From Ampullaceana balthica (Eukaryota > Mollusca > Gastropoda > Lymnaeidae): a stretch of 64,000 nt of DNA. This document shows, one piece after another, positions 12,742 to 22,318 of this stretch. How positions within the stretch are numbered: position 1 is the first letter of the stretch; each line of letters starts with the position of its first letter. The notes beneath the pieces are model-generated. The model ran no database searches, was not told the DNA's origin, and saw nothing but the letters and a program-made list of their open reading frames with translations. The position numbers and the translations under genes are program-made. The stretch spans positions 248,001 to 312,000 of the forward strand of contig CALYLW010000546.1 of assembly GCA_944989445.1 (NCBI GenBank), in the 5' to 3' direction.

Positions 12742-15700
12742 CTGGAAATAAATACAACACAATTCAGTTAGTATATTGTGATAGGTAATTCTATAATTAT
12801 CTATTCATATAAAAAACACACCCAAAGCAGTCATAAATTCTCAAAAATTAGATCCCCATCATACTTCAAACCTTATGACAAGGGTACAATTTGCAAGTTA
12901 TAAAAAGTTATTGAAATTTTTGTCACTTTTAATTACCGTATATAATCGTTCTATAGCACGTTTGTTCATAAGCCAACCCCCCTTCTTTTGGAAGAGAATA
13001 GTATTTAAGTGTGTAACCCACTCGTAAGCAGACCCCAAAAATAATAGGACAGCTTAAACAAAATGGTACAAATTTTTTTTTAACTACAAGCTAAAGCGGT
13101 CATTATGATTGTTTACTTTGTACTCTTTGTTAGAAACAATTTATTAAAAAATTCACCAAAAAAAAGACATACTCCAATTAGTTTCCCCATTATTGTAATT
13201 CATCTAGGTCTTTTTGTAAGATTGTGGTAACTTGTTTTATAGCTTATACAATACAATCATCAGCAATTAGCCTAAGTTTTGTTCCTATGAGATGCTGTTG
13301 TGTATATCATTTTTATGTAAATTAGGAAGAGTATGGGGCCTATCAAGAACTGTCTGTTATTTAAACTTTATTTAAATCTCACTTGCAAATAAAGCGCCTT
13401 ATCATATTTAATCACAACATCTTTTAATTTTATATCTGCATCGTTCATAGAAATTCAACTTCACCTGTTAGAAATTCAGAAAATAAGGTTTGTTCAATTA
13501 TCATTTCACACACACTTCATCATTACCATTTGAAATTACCAGTAGTCATTTTTTAAACATTCGTCACAGTAATTTAACTTATTTGTTAACATTTGCATTT
13601 GTGTATTTCATAAAGTTTCATTAAAATGTAAGACTCGAACCTTTACTGGGCAGTGTTTCCATTTTCTCTTTCTACGGGCAAGAATTTTTAGGACATTTGT
13701 CACATTTATGTTTGTGTTAAAATAATTAATATCTATGTAGTTACAGAAAATAGTTAAATAAAGTAAAGAGCAAAACAAAGAGAATTAAATGTGAATCACG
13801 AGTCATCTCAGATTTAGTTAGAAATTACAAATTGAATGTTTGGGAATTTCCACTCATAAGCACTATAAACTAGGGGTCTACCGATATATTGGCCAACCGA
13901 TATATTGGCCAACCGATATATCTGTACCGATACTTCATAACAAGTGGCATTTGGACCCAAAAAAATTCAGAAAAAATTTATAATTTAGATTTATAAATAT
14001 CTCTACAAATTAATATATCGATCCCAATACCGGTATTGAAAGAAGCAAAAGAGTCCTAGTATTAATATGTACAGACACGATACAGCGTGCCACGTGCTAT
14101 GATATTGTTTAGGTATCGGCCGATTTTCGTATACTGTACTCAGAAATACTGTGTAAGTGATGCAGATGCCGAGTATACTGTAATTGCTCTAATAACAAAT
14201 ATGCACGCAGAATCGCAGATGTCTAAGACATTTTGTTTGGTATGGAATAACAAAATGTACTGTGTACAGAATTGTTGTCATTGGCAACCATTCATCCTTC
14301 AACCTCATTTTGACTCTATAACTATTGCCATAGCTTTGTTCTCATTGTTTCATTCATAAAAGGTGGCCGTGTGCAAAAGCAATTTAACTATTGGTTAGAA
14401 TTAATTATGAGTCAAAGTTTAAGGTTCAGATGGAGTTCCTAATTTTATTTGTACATTTTTATAGAGGGCAGTTGGCTTTGTCATGAGTCATAATGTAGGT
14501 CATGATCTGGAACTTGTAAACACATCACAAACTTCGTTTAAAGATAAATTTTACTGTTTATATAAAATTAAATGAGTTATTAATAAAGAATATTTTAAAA
14601 CGAAATAAAGAAATAATAATTTTATTTACAGCATTGATCCTGAAAATAACATCATTATTAAAACCAGAGCAAAAAATGTGTGACGCGAATAGCGGAAATG
14701 AGGTCACAAAATGTGGAGGTAAAATGCATATATATATATTCTATATCAACCACAGTCTTCAAAACTTTCTGAAAGAAGTTTCAATTAAATAGATTCAAAG
14801 TCTCACAAGATTTTTTTTAATGAAAAAGAAAGTAGCAATGTCGCCCAAAAACGGCAAAACAAAATAATTTGCTGCCTTTTGTAAGGAGTTCATAGATATT
14901 AGTGAGGCAATTTTTTTAAATTACCCCATTGAATTGGACATTAATTTTATATATTAAAAAATTACATATTGTTATTCCGCAATACATTGTTTATTTTATA
15001 AACAAGAAAATTTTCAATAAGCGAGAGTGAAAAAGGTACACATCCCATTGAGAGTGCCAAAAACTAACATTCTTTTCTTATCAAAAAATGTCAGTTCTGT
15101 TTTAAAGCCTTCCAACAATTCTTTTAAAACATAAAGGAAAGGAACAACAACAACATCTTTTTATTCAATTATTAGATTACTAGGGGCAAGTACCCGGCTT
15201 TTCCCGGGTTTAACAACAACAGCAACAACAACAAAAACAGCAATAAAACAACAAAAACAAACAACAAAAACAAAACAACAACAAACAACAACTACAACAA
15301 CAACAGCAACAACAACAAAACAACAACTACAACAACAACAACAGAAACAGCAACAAAACAACAAAAACAACAACAAAACAACTACAACAACAACAGCAAC
15401 AACAACAAAGCAACAACAACAAAACAACAACAACAAAGCAACAACAACATGAAGGACATTGTCGTCGTAGGGCAAGGGATGTGGACAACAACAACAACAA
15501 CGGCAAAAACAACACAAAAGCAACAACAGCAACAACAACAGCAACAACAACAAAAACAAAACAACAACAAAAACATCAACAAAAACAAAGCAACAACAAC
15601 AAAACAACAACTACAACAACAAAAGCAACAACAACAAAAAAATTATTTTATGGCGATAATCGCCTGCTTGTTAATCTCGACACCAAAATGTTTATTATTT

Positions 15701-17786
15701 TGCGTCATTATTTTACATCTTAATTTTCAATAATTTTTATTTTATATAACTCATATAAGGAAAAATTACATTTTGGGCCCCCGGCCCCCAGTATCTTATA
15801 TATATGGAACGAAACCTGTTTAATAACCTTTCCGGTATAATTTTGTGTACGTGTACCAAATTTCACGTTATTTGGTTGTCTGGATCTTGAGTTATTAGGG
15901 AACAGACAGACAACCAGACAGACAACAAATGCGTCTTATATGTATAAAGAAGATATGTTCATCATTTATTTGCATAATTAAGAACTTAACATAATAAAAC
16001 CTACCTTTATAAAGTTCAATTAAGCGTATCTGCTTGGTTGTACCATAAACATCCACAACAGCATATAAGGGTGGTGAGTCTTCATTGAGTGGTATATGTT
16101 CATCACTAGGACCTTGGTCTTCTCCATTTATTATGAAATGCATACGTGCAAAAAAGCCTGTCTCATCAGGGCAATACATGACTCCTATACGAGAGCCAAC
16201 GTCTGTTGCAAGAATAAGTTTTTTGGCAGCTTTCAGAGAAGGCTCTTCCCCTTCAAAAGATGCTTGGCCATTAACGTTATTTACAAATGCAGATCTAAAT
16301 AGCGAATATGATGGTTGCAGCATGGACCGCCGGACACGTCCACAAGAAGTACTGATGACTTCACTATTGCCTAACACAGATGTGTATGGCACTTGCAGTG
16401 TTGATACAGTTCTCTCAGGGCTGTGGTACTGGAGGCGGTTCCTAGATTTTGTAACAGCTGACACCCAACATCGTCCTAGCAGTGCAAGATCAGGCAGAGC
16501 ATACTGTGGTAAACCATTTTCTTGTTTGGCTGGATCCACCTGAAAAAAACAAAAACATCTCAATGTACCTAATCATTGGTAATCAATTTATAAGACTAGA
16601 TAAATAATATATATATATATATTTGGGCTGTTATCGATTAATTTAAAATTAATTCGTTAATTTCGATTAAAGCCAAAAATTGAAATGTATGGTGTCATAA
16701 GTAACATTTATTAAACGTACTTGTCGAAAATCGAAATAACACTGGAATGTCTTCTTTATATGTCATCTTTTAACCAACAACGCAAACAGACAAGTGTATT
16801 GACATTATTTGGTTCCAGTCTTATTGACAATATAACCAGCCGAGCTGAACAATCGTTCACAAAGCTTTAGATTGTCTCAACTGAAGTTTCTAATACTGTA
16901 GTGGATGTTTGATTTGCAGGTGATATGTAAGCGAAGTGCTAGAACCATGGTAGCAATGTTCCCTTTAAGCAGTGCCGCTCCGCAGATATTTGACCGACGC
17001 CACGCAGGAGTTTAGAATCACTGCGCAGAAAATTTTGCACAAAAAATGGACGTTGTGCAACTTTGCACACGGGTTCTTTTAAAACTTTGCACATGAAACA
17101 ACAAGCTTAGACTTAGAGGGAACATTGCATGGTAGGCAAACGATTTCTCTCAATGGAAACAACCTTTATCAACATTTTGAACAATCACCTAAGTGAATAG
17201 TTTAAACTAAAATGTTCGTGTAATCGTCCGGAAATTAGTTTATATTTATCGGCCGAAATATTTTACTTTTTGACTTCCAGTACATTTATAAGTGGTGTGT
17301 CGATTAATCATTTTTAAAAAATTTAATCGTTAAAAAAAATTAACGATTAATCGAGAAATTAATCGTTAATTTTCGCAGTCCTAATATATATATATATATA
17401 TATATGAAGACCTCAAGGGAAGAAACGGCTAAGTGTCATTTTTGAAATTTTTTAGTTATCCCCTGTATCTGATAGAGGATCAAAAATAGAATGCTCTGAA
17501 TGAAGTTTTATGAACAAATTATTTCTCTGACCCTATTAAAAATTCAAATTTAGTTAGTTAATTTATAGGAAATCTGTATAATTTTAACGTTTCAAACTTT
17601 AATATCTCAAAACTACAAAAATGTGACATAGCCGTTTCTTCCCTTGAGCTCTTCACACACATATATATATATATAATAATATCTATATTATATATCTATA
17701 TATATATATCTATATATATATCTATATATATATCTATATATATATATATATATACAAGCAGACTTACATATATATACTTATATATA

Positions 17787-17835
<49 letters not shown>

Positions 17836-17838
17836 ATA

Positions 17839-17934
<96 letters not shown>

Positions 17935-19417
17935 TATATATATAGATATATATAAGTATATATATGTAAGTCTGCTTGTCCTTTATGCATTACTACACAA
18001 TTCATCATTCATCTGATTGCCATAAAACTTTGTGAAGTTTTTGTGTACACTCCCGAGAAGGTTTCTGGCATAATTTTTTTTTGAATACCACTTATTGGGG
18101 GCCAGGCGCCCAAAATATTGTTTCTTTCCTTATAGGAGCTATATACAAAGTATTTTAAACATGGCTAAATTAAATGGATCTTGACTTTAAACATTGGCTA
18201 CTGGGTAAATTGATGGATCTTGGCCAAACTTGGTTTTTTTCTATATTAAAATAAATAAGTTTCAATTCAATAAATAGAAGTAAAAAAAAAGATTTTTAAA
18301 AACCACGTTTTTAGAAGCGGACTAAAAAGAAGAAAATAATTTAAAACTTATTAGTTCAAGTACTTCGATTTAACATGACTAAAAAACGTGGGGCTGGCGC
18401 TTATGAGGTTTAACATATGCGGTTCACTCATTCTCTCACTTATAGATCTCTCTTTTGCCTTCTAAATTAGATATCTTTAATTTTTATACCAAACACCCAC
18501 CCCACGTTTTTAGTCATATTAAAAATTGAAGTACTTGAACTAATAAGTTTTAAATTATTTTCTTCTTTTTAGTCCGCTTCTAAAAACGTGGTTTTTAAAA
18601 ATCTTTTTTTTTACTTCTATTTATTTTATTCTTTTTAGTCCACTTATAACAACCTGGTTTTTTAAAATATTTTTTACCTCTTTTTATTTTACCAAACACC
18701 TCACAAGCGCCCGTCCAACGTTTTAAAAACATTGTGATGTGGTCACGGGGCGAACTCACGGATGTCAACAAAAGCCGACGGTACAGATGCTTTTATATAG
18801 ACTATAGATAAACTTAAAAGTTCAATAATTTAATAGCGGTACATTTGATCGATCTGAAATTTTGATACAATGCATTGTCATCCAAGATCTATCTGTGGTA
18901 AAAATTTTCAGATCTCTAGGACCATCAGAAGTGGTTCAATTTTACGTTGGCAGATTTGAAAAAATCTTGGACAAGCAAACAAACAATGCCCAACGAAAGC
19001 GAGTTAATAAAAACGTGGTAATAAAAATGACACAATGTAAATTGAATGTTATAAATAGTTTCTGTGAATTTCCTTTCTTCTGAGAACAATGCAACGGGCG
19101 ATGGGTAAGCTAGTTTTTTTTTATAAATGGTAGAATTTTGTTCTATTCACTACTTCTTAACTATGCTGACAAACAAAAAAAATTTTAAAAACTACTATCT
19201 AACAAAATATTATTACCTCTGTAAGTCCAATCCTCATATGACCACTCCATCCCCGCTCAGTTTTCTCAATTTCCACAAGAAATATTTCCCCAGGTTGTAA
19301 AGGTTTTTCACTAAAGACTAGGGCATGAGCAAAACTAACTTCTCTCAGTGCCACTGTGTTATTCTGAAGGAGTCGGATATTTTGACCATGGGACTTGTGG
19401 AACCTCCTCACAGGCAT
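12620..19417 (-). CDS. NEURL2: NEURL2 (Ozz-type neuralized protein), three coding exons
   Basis: The exons are 19417-19217, 16539-16005 and 12741-12620. The splice junctions are GAG|GTAATA, CAG|GTGG, AAAG|GTAGG and CCAG|TGAG, with phases 0 and 1. The spliced ORF is 285 codons plus stop, matching the roughly 285-residue vertebrate NEURL2. It opens [14 protein letters not shown], then [13 protein letters not shown] and [12 protein letters not shown] (first half of the NHR domain). It continues [16 protein letters not shown], then [16 protein letters not shown] and LYAVVDVYG (second half), and ends in a SOCS box, [11 protein letters not shown]...[12 protein letters not shown]. In vertebrates NEURL2/Ozz is the substrate-recognition subunit of an elongin B/C-cullin-5 E3 ligase in striated muscle, acting on beta-catenin, embryonic myosin and Alix; the role here is inferred. 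The ATG at 19417 has an in-frame stop just upstream, but an acceptor-like TTCAG lies 13 nt before it, so an upstream exon is possible. Confidence 0.9.
12943..13045. mobile_element. small TE remnant (ACCGTATATAATCG type)
   Basis: ACCGTATATAATCG followed by ATAAGCCAACCCCC and a later CTCGTAAGCAGACCCC resembles the ends of short interspersed DNA-element fragments that begin ACCGTATATACTCG. Only one end is seen and the type is uncertain. It lies in NEURL2 intron 2. Confidence 0.3.
13160..13352 (-). pseudogene. non-LTR reverse transcriptase palm fragment
   Basis: On the minus strand the frame reads GPILFLIYI, and further on LIADDC (catalytic palm, ADD), then ILQKDLDEL. This is the segment immediately upstream of the fragment at 361-585 in the same RT family. 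Stops and frameshifts show it is dead. It lies in NEURL2 intron 2, in the same orientation as the gene. Confidence 0.7.
13872..14040. mobile_element. hAT-like terminal remnant with ACCGATATATTGGCC repeats
   Basis: AGGGGTCTACCGATATATTGG, then two further copies of CCAACCGATATAT in tandem. After that comes ATATATCGATCCCAATACCGG, resembling an inverted relative. Such GGGGTCTACCGAT ends are common in hAT-type elements. No matched partner end or duplication was found. It lies in NEURL2 intron 2. Confidence 0.4.
14091..15205. other. NEURL2 intron 2, unrecognised sequence
   Basis: AT-rich intronic DNA between the hAT remnant and the CAA repeat. It includes a short TA run near 14730. No exon-like conserved frame. 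Confidence 0.4.
15206..15645. repeat. (CAA)n-rich microsatellite, about 440 bp
   Basis: An impure CAA/ACA repeat with CAG, CTA and GCA interruptions, broken once by a unique 45-bp island (about 15448-15492, ATGAAGGACATTGTCGTCG). All long frames here are translations of the repeat (poly-Q/N/T on plus, poly-C/L/V on minus) and are not genes. It sits in NEURL2 intron 2. Confidence 0.9.
15745..15935 (+). mobile_element. single unit of the GGGCCCCCGGCCCCCA repeat family
   Basis: AACTCATATAAGGAAAAATT, then ACATTTTGGGCCCCCGGCCC, is the same box that starts each monomer of the array at 22.3-23.75 kb. It is followed by TTCCGGTATAATTTTGTG, CAAATTTCACGTTATTTGG and a CAGACAGACAACCAGACAG tail. The last part resembles the 3' portion of the ATAAGGG family. 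Probably a solitary or founder-type copy of the mobile unit. Lies just downstream of NEURL2 exon 2, within intron 2. Confidence 0.55.
16005..16539 (-). CDS. NEURL2: NEURL2 coding exon 2 (NHR domain, second half)
   Basis: Starts [18 protein letters not shown] directly after the acceptor TTTCAG, joining in phase to GLTE of exon 1 to give the family motif GLT.(L/V)DP. A less conserved linker of about 70 residues ([10 protein letters not shown]...AAKKLILAT) precedes the highly conserved [21 protein letters not shown] and [21 protein letters not shown]. It ends at donor AAAG|GTAGG in phase 1. No stops or frameshifts. Confidence 0.92.
16623..17384. mobile_element. decayed hAT element with ZBED-like transposase tail
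   Basis: The left end reads GGGCTGTTATCGATTAATTT and the right end has ACGATTAATCGAGAAATTAA ending GCAGTCCTA, the ATCGATTAAT-rich termini of a widespread hAT type. On the minus strand at about 16870-16760 the frame reads [13 protein letters not shown], the conserved C-terminal dimerisation motif of ZBED1-like hAT transposases. It contains a younger MITE at 16954-17127. It lies in NEURL2 intron 1. Confidence 0.6.
16954..17127. mobile_element. 174-bp hAT MITE with perfect 8-bp TSD
   Basis: Begins CAATGTTCCCTTTAAGC and ends TTAGAGGGAACATTG, an inverted CAATGTTCCCT pair. The 8-mer CATGGTAG flanks both sides exactly (16946-16953 and 17128-17135). Non-coding, inserted into an older hAT remnant. 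Confidence 0.9.
17385..17405. repeat. (TA)n run
   Basis: Pure TA repeat directly abutting the TIR element at 17406; part of a TA-rich zone reaching to 17979. Confidence 0.85.
17406..17654. mobile_element. 249-bp TIR element inside a TA microsatellite
   Basis: Left end GAAGACCTCAAGGGAAGAAA plus CGGCT; right end AGCCGTTTCTTCCCTTGAGC plus TCTTC. The 25-bp inverted ends differ at a single position. It is flanked by TA/CA microsatellite on both sides, so the target duplication is unreadable; a TA-targeting (Tc1/mariner-like) MITE is one option. No coding capacity. NEURL2 intron 1. Confidence 0.8.
17655..17979. repeat. TA-rich satellite with palindromic end (17754-17979)
   Basis: Long TA/TATC runs. 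From 17754 (ACAAGCAGACTTACATATAT) to 17979 (ATATATGTAAGTCTGCTTGT) the non-TA ends are exact inverse complements, so the whole 226-bp segment is a near-palindrome able to form a cruciform. The apparent I/Y-rich frame here is only the repeat translated. Confidence 0.8.
18030..18145 (-). mobile_element. inverted unit of the GGGCCC-box family
   Basis: Read on the minus strand: AGCTCCTATAAGGAAAGAAA, then ATTTTGGGCGCCTGGCCCCC, then a GCCAGAAACCTTCTCGGGAG segment followed by CAAAGTTTTATGGC. This is the same order as the monomers at 22.3-23.75 kb (box, then an A/T spacer, then the TTTCATGC..CGGGA motif). The minus-strand 3' side runs into the TA palindrome, suggesting the unit carries a TA microsatellite tail. 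Confidence 0.5.
18271..18623. repeat. foldback element, arms about 122 bp
   Basis: Left arm 18271-18392 (from TAAATAGAAGTAAAAAAAAA to GACTAAAAAACGTGGGG) and right arm 18500-18623 are near-perfect inverse complements. They enclose a 107-bp spacer containing GGCGCTTATGAGGTTTAAC. Shared arm landmarks: AAAACGTGG, AGTCCGCTTCTAAAAAC, AAGTACTTGAACTAATAAG. A truncated reverse copy is at 21141-21348. Non-coding; a foldback or long-TIR MITE in NEURL2 intron 1. Confidence 0.85.
18785..19110 (+). mobile_element. degenerate ATAAGGG-family fragment
   Basis: GCGGTACATTTGATCGATCT, then GAAATTTTGATACAATGCAT, matches the family core (compare 841-885). It is followed by a diverged AGAAGTGGTTCAATTTTACG and GAGTTAATAAAAACG. 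Both termini are lost. NEURL2 intron 1, immediately 5' (in plus coordinates) of coding exon 1. Confidence 0.55.
19217..19417 (-). CDS. NEURL2: NEURL2 coding exon 1 (NHR domain, first half)
   Basis: 67 codons from ATG 19417. FHKSHGQNI and [20 protein letters not shown], then [20 protein letters not shown], align with the start of the single neuralized homology repeat. It ends at donor GAG|GTAATA in phase 0. Residues before RRFH (about 25 in vertebrates) are almost absent, so the start is either short in this lineage or on an unseen 5' exon. Confidence 0.9.
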
Positions 19418-19439
19418 CTCCTTGAGATATCTGAATTAA

Positions 19440-20010
19440 AAATTTCATGAAGAATATAAATGTGTGTTTTCTTGACTTAGCACATGCAGTGGTATGTCTC
19501 TTCAACTTTCATGAAACCTTTTTAGAAAACTAACTTTCAAACAAAATGCAAAATAATAATAATGTATAAATAAACAGCAAAAAGTTGTTAAAAATTAGAA
19601 TGAATATCAAATGTGCATACAAAACATGTTAAAATGCACAGTTTAAGTATAGGCACAGAATGAAGTTAGATTTTCATTGGGGCCTATAATACTATAAAAG
19701 TATTATTATACTAGTAACTATACTATATTTATAAATATAATTACTTTTAGCCTAATGCTCATGCTAGTATTACTAAAGTATTACTAATAGTGAATTATGA
19801 TTTAAAGGCTATAAATATATGATATACATATTACTATTACATGGTAGTGTTATGTAGCTTAATTACTAATTGTTATTTATCTTCTTCTTCTTCACAGACG
19901 CTCCTGCATAAGATTATTGCATTATTCATTACACGCATATCCATGGTTTATGTCTAGTCTTGCATTTTTATTAGTTTTAAATGTTAATAGAGTGTTGATT
20001 TTCCTGGGTT
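19440..20010. other. upstream flank of NEURL2, nothing recognised
   Basis: Would contain the NEURL2 promoter or 5' exon on the minus strand. AT-rich with runs of ACTATTA-type sequence around 19690-19860. No upstream exon could be supported. Confidence 0.35.
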
Positions 20011-20014
20011 CATC

Positions 20015-20135
20015 AGTGATCAGGCAACCCATTCCACATTTGAATTCCGGACGGGAAGAACAAGAATTTGTGTATGTTTGTTCTTACAATACTTACATGC
20101 TGCATACGACGGAATAAAGAAAAGTATTTTTATCT
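20015..20135 (-). pseudogene. non-LTR retrotransposon 3' fragment
   Basis: On the minus strand CGTCCGGAATTCAAATGTGG, then AATGGGTTGCC, matches the C-terminal coding/3' junction of the RT copies at 1430-1460 and 52390-52420 (CGTCCGGAATTCGGGCGTGG). Only about 120 bp survive. Confidence 0.65.
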
Positions 20136-20533
20136 CTAGTCTATGTCTATGTGATGGTTGTATTGTCTTTTCATTTTTTATATGATTTAATTCAATTAAT
20201 AGGTTTATGTCATGTCATTAAAAAAAATTTATGATAGCATAGGGCTTTAACTATACTATAAATTATAAAATAATACATATTAATATTAAATATTAACATA
20301 TTTTATTGACAATATTGAAAAATGAATGAGGAATTTAATAATACTAATAGTAATAGTATTTTATAGCTGTAGTCCTACTCTTCATTATTTTATATTGTAC
20401 AACTAAGTAAGCAGTGAAGTGAACCATTCATCGGTGGTTTATTTAACGTCAGCGTCTTCATTTTCATACTTTTTTAACACTTTAAATTTGTGTTAAAAAG
20501 AACCTAGTAAATACAAATTTTAACACTCTGTGT

Positions 20534-20860
20534 TTAACGTTGTAATAAATCATAGCAATCAATAGCGTGACTAAATACAACGGAATTCGAGACAACACTA
20601 AAATCAAATATATTAATTTGAATAAAGAAACTATTAATTAGTTGTTTTGTTTGTTGTTGTTTTTTAAGATGCCTCTGACCGATCAAATCCTGTCTGACAT
20701 TTCCATCTGCATCTATGAAATTAAAAGTAGGCCAGATTTTTTTATTCCACTGCAGACTGTAGCAATGCCAATAAAGAGTTTGACGCTTTTGCAAAGAATG
20801 AACTGATGATTCTGGATGGCTAATACTAATACCATACCTAATCGTCGAACTCGTTACACA
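20534..20860 (-). other. unassigned open frame, no family recognised
   Basis: The minus-strand frame stays open for about 109 codons (20860-20534) and reads QKRQTLYWHCYSLQWNKK, then IWPTFNFIDADGNVRQDLIG and QRHLKK before degenerating into Q/K-rich and AT-rich sequence. It has no ATG at its start and no clear splice sites. The composition of the first 60 codons is more protein-like than the surroundings. It could be an exon of an unknown gene or a decayed mobile ORF; I do not assign a function. Confidence 0.25.
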
Positions 20861-20897
20861 GAAAAATAATGCAACTGGATTATTTTTGACGCTGTAA

Positions 20898-20995
<98 letters not shown>
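20898..20995. repeat. (TA)n microsatellite, about 98 bp
   Basis: Nearly uninterrupted TA dinucleotides with one TTA slip at about 20921. Confidence 0.95.
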
Positions 20996-21140
20996 TGTTA
21001 GTAATTTTTAGTTACTCTAGTCAGTCTAGTATTATCTATTTCATTCGTTAATAGATATTTTAATTCTAAACATAGAGTCTCACTATTTTAACTTCAAAAT
21101 TTAGTTATATCTTTTGCTTAAGAGTGTTTGTTATAAAATT

Positions 21141-21348
21141 AAAGATTTCTAATTTAGAAGGCAAAAGAGAGATTCATAAGTGAGAGAATGAGTGAACTGC
21201 ATATGTTAAACCTCTTAAGCGCCCGCCCCACGTTTTAGTCATATTAAATGAAAGTACTTGAACTTATAAGTTTTAAATTATTTTCTTATTTTTAGTCCAC
21301 TTATAAAAACATGGTTTTTAAAAATCTTATTTTTACTTCTATTTATTA
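21141..21348. mobile_element. truncated reverse copy of the 18.3-kb foldback
   Basis: TAATTTAGAAGGCAAAAGAG, then GTGAACTGCATATGTTAAAC, is the inverse of the spacer at 18393-18475. It is followed by one arm (CCCCACGTTTTAGTCATATT, then AGTCCACTTATAAAAACATGG). The second arm is missing. Confidence 0.7.
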
Positions 21349-21372
21349 ATTACAAAAAAGCAGCGTGAGTTT

Positions 21373-21775
21373 GGGGCCGTCCATAAATGATGTCATGCAC
21401 AAGGGGGTAGGGGTTCACACTTTTGTGACGAAAAAAAAGGGGGGGGGTGCTAAGAAATATGACGTCACATCAAAACGCGCAACTTTAAATAAAAGTTCCA
21501 CTTAAATATTTGATTTTTTTACAATTTATTTAAAGACGTTTTACATGTCTTAACGCGTGTTACGATATGAGAGTGCAGCCTTACACTAAATAAACACTTA
21601 AATGACAAAAAATTGATTTTAAACATTCTCATTTTCAAAGAGGAAATACGGCTTTTATGGGGGGGGGGCAAAAGCTTTGTTACGTCATATTGGAGGGGGA
21701 TCTACGTTTTTTTTGACGAGGAGGGAGGGGTGAAAAATCTGCCAAAATTCCGTGATGTCATTTATGGACGGTTCT
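21373..21775. mobile_element. GGGGCCGTCC-family MITE
   Basis: Begins GGGGCCGTCCATAAATGATG and ends CATTTATGGACGGTTCT, inverted ends with a few mismatches. It has the same internal order as the 29.0 and 33.7 kb copies (poly-G tract, TGACGTCACAT, AAATAAAAGTTCCACTTAAA, GCGTGTTACGATAT). Frames through it are spurious. 403 bp. Confidence 0.8.
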
Positions 21776-21957
21776 TAGTCATTAGCAACTTCTGAATGAC
21801 TACAGATTTCATCAACTGTGAGTAATGTTACATGGTGACAATAGAAAATTTGACGGTTGCTTAATTATTATTAGATACCTTTACTGTAAATAGAAAAAAT
21901 GATGTAAAAAATCCTTTTTTTTTAAAGGACACGCTTTTATTTACATATAGAAAGTGC

Positions 21958-22299
21958 ACTAAAAGGAAGAAAATAAAAATTTTCTATGAAAACAGGTGAA
22001 ATCGGTGAACCTATCTACTGCACATAAAAGCGTGGGGCGCCCATCACAAATCATTTCTCATTGCAACTATTCTCTTACATATAGATAAATAGTTCTAATT
22101 AATGTGATAATAGCATTTCAAAGTTGTGAAACTTTTACTGTTTATTAATATTCATACAAATTTGTTTTTATGTTTCGCAGCCTTGTACACGATAGCCGAT
22201 AGAGAGTTGTGATGAGCGCCCCACGCTTTTATGTGCAGTAGATAGGTTCACCGATTTCACCTGTTTTCATAGAAAATTATTATTTTCTTTTTTTTTAGT
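21958..22299. repeat. second foldback element, arms about 91 bp
   Basis: Left arm 21958-22048 and right arm 22208-22299 are inverse complements through AACAGGTGAAATCGGTGAAC, CTATCTACTGCACATAAAAG and CGTGGGGCGC. The spacer is about 159 bp. The arm tip GCGTGGGGCGC resembles ACGTGGGGCTGGCGC of the 18.3-kb element, suggesting a common family of foldbacks. Confidence 0.85.
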
Positions 22300-22318
22300 A
22301 ATAATTTTTAAAAAAATT

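Noticed and set aside
15161..15733. Long poly-Cys/Leu/Val and poly-Gln/Thr/Asn frames on both strands
   Set aside because: They are six-frame translations of the CAA microsatellite; no unique protein sequence or splice context.
17778..18008. I/Y-rich 76-codon minus frame
   Set aside because: Translation of a TA repeat only.
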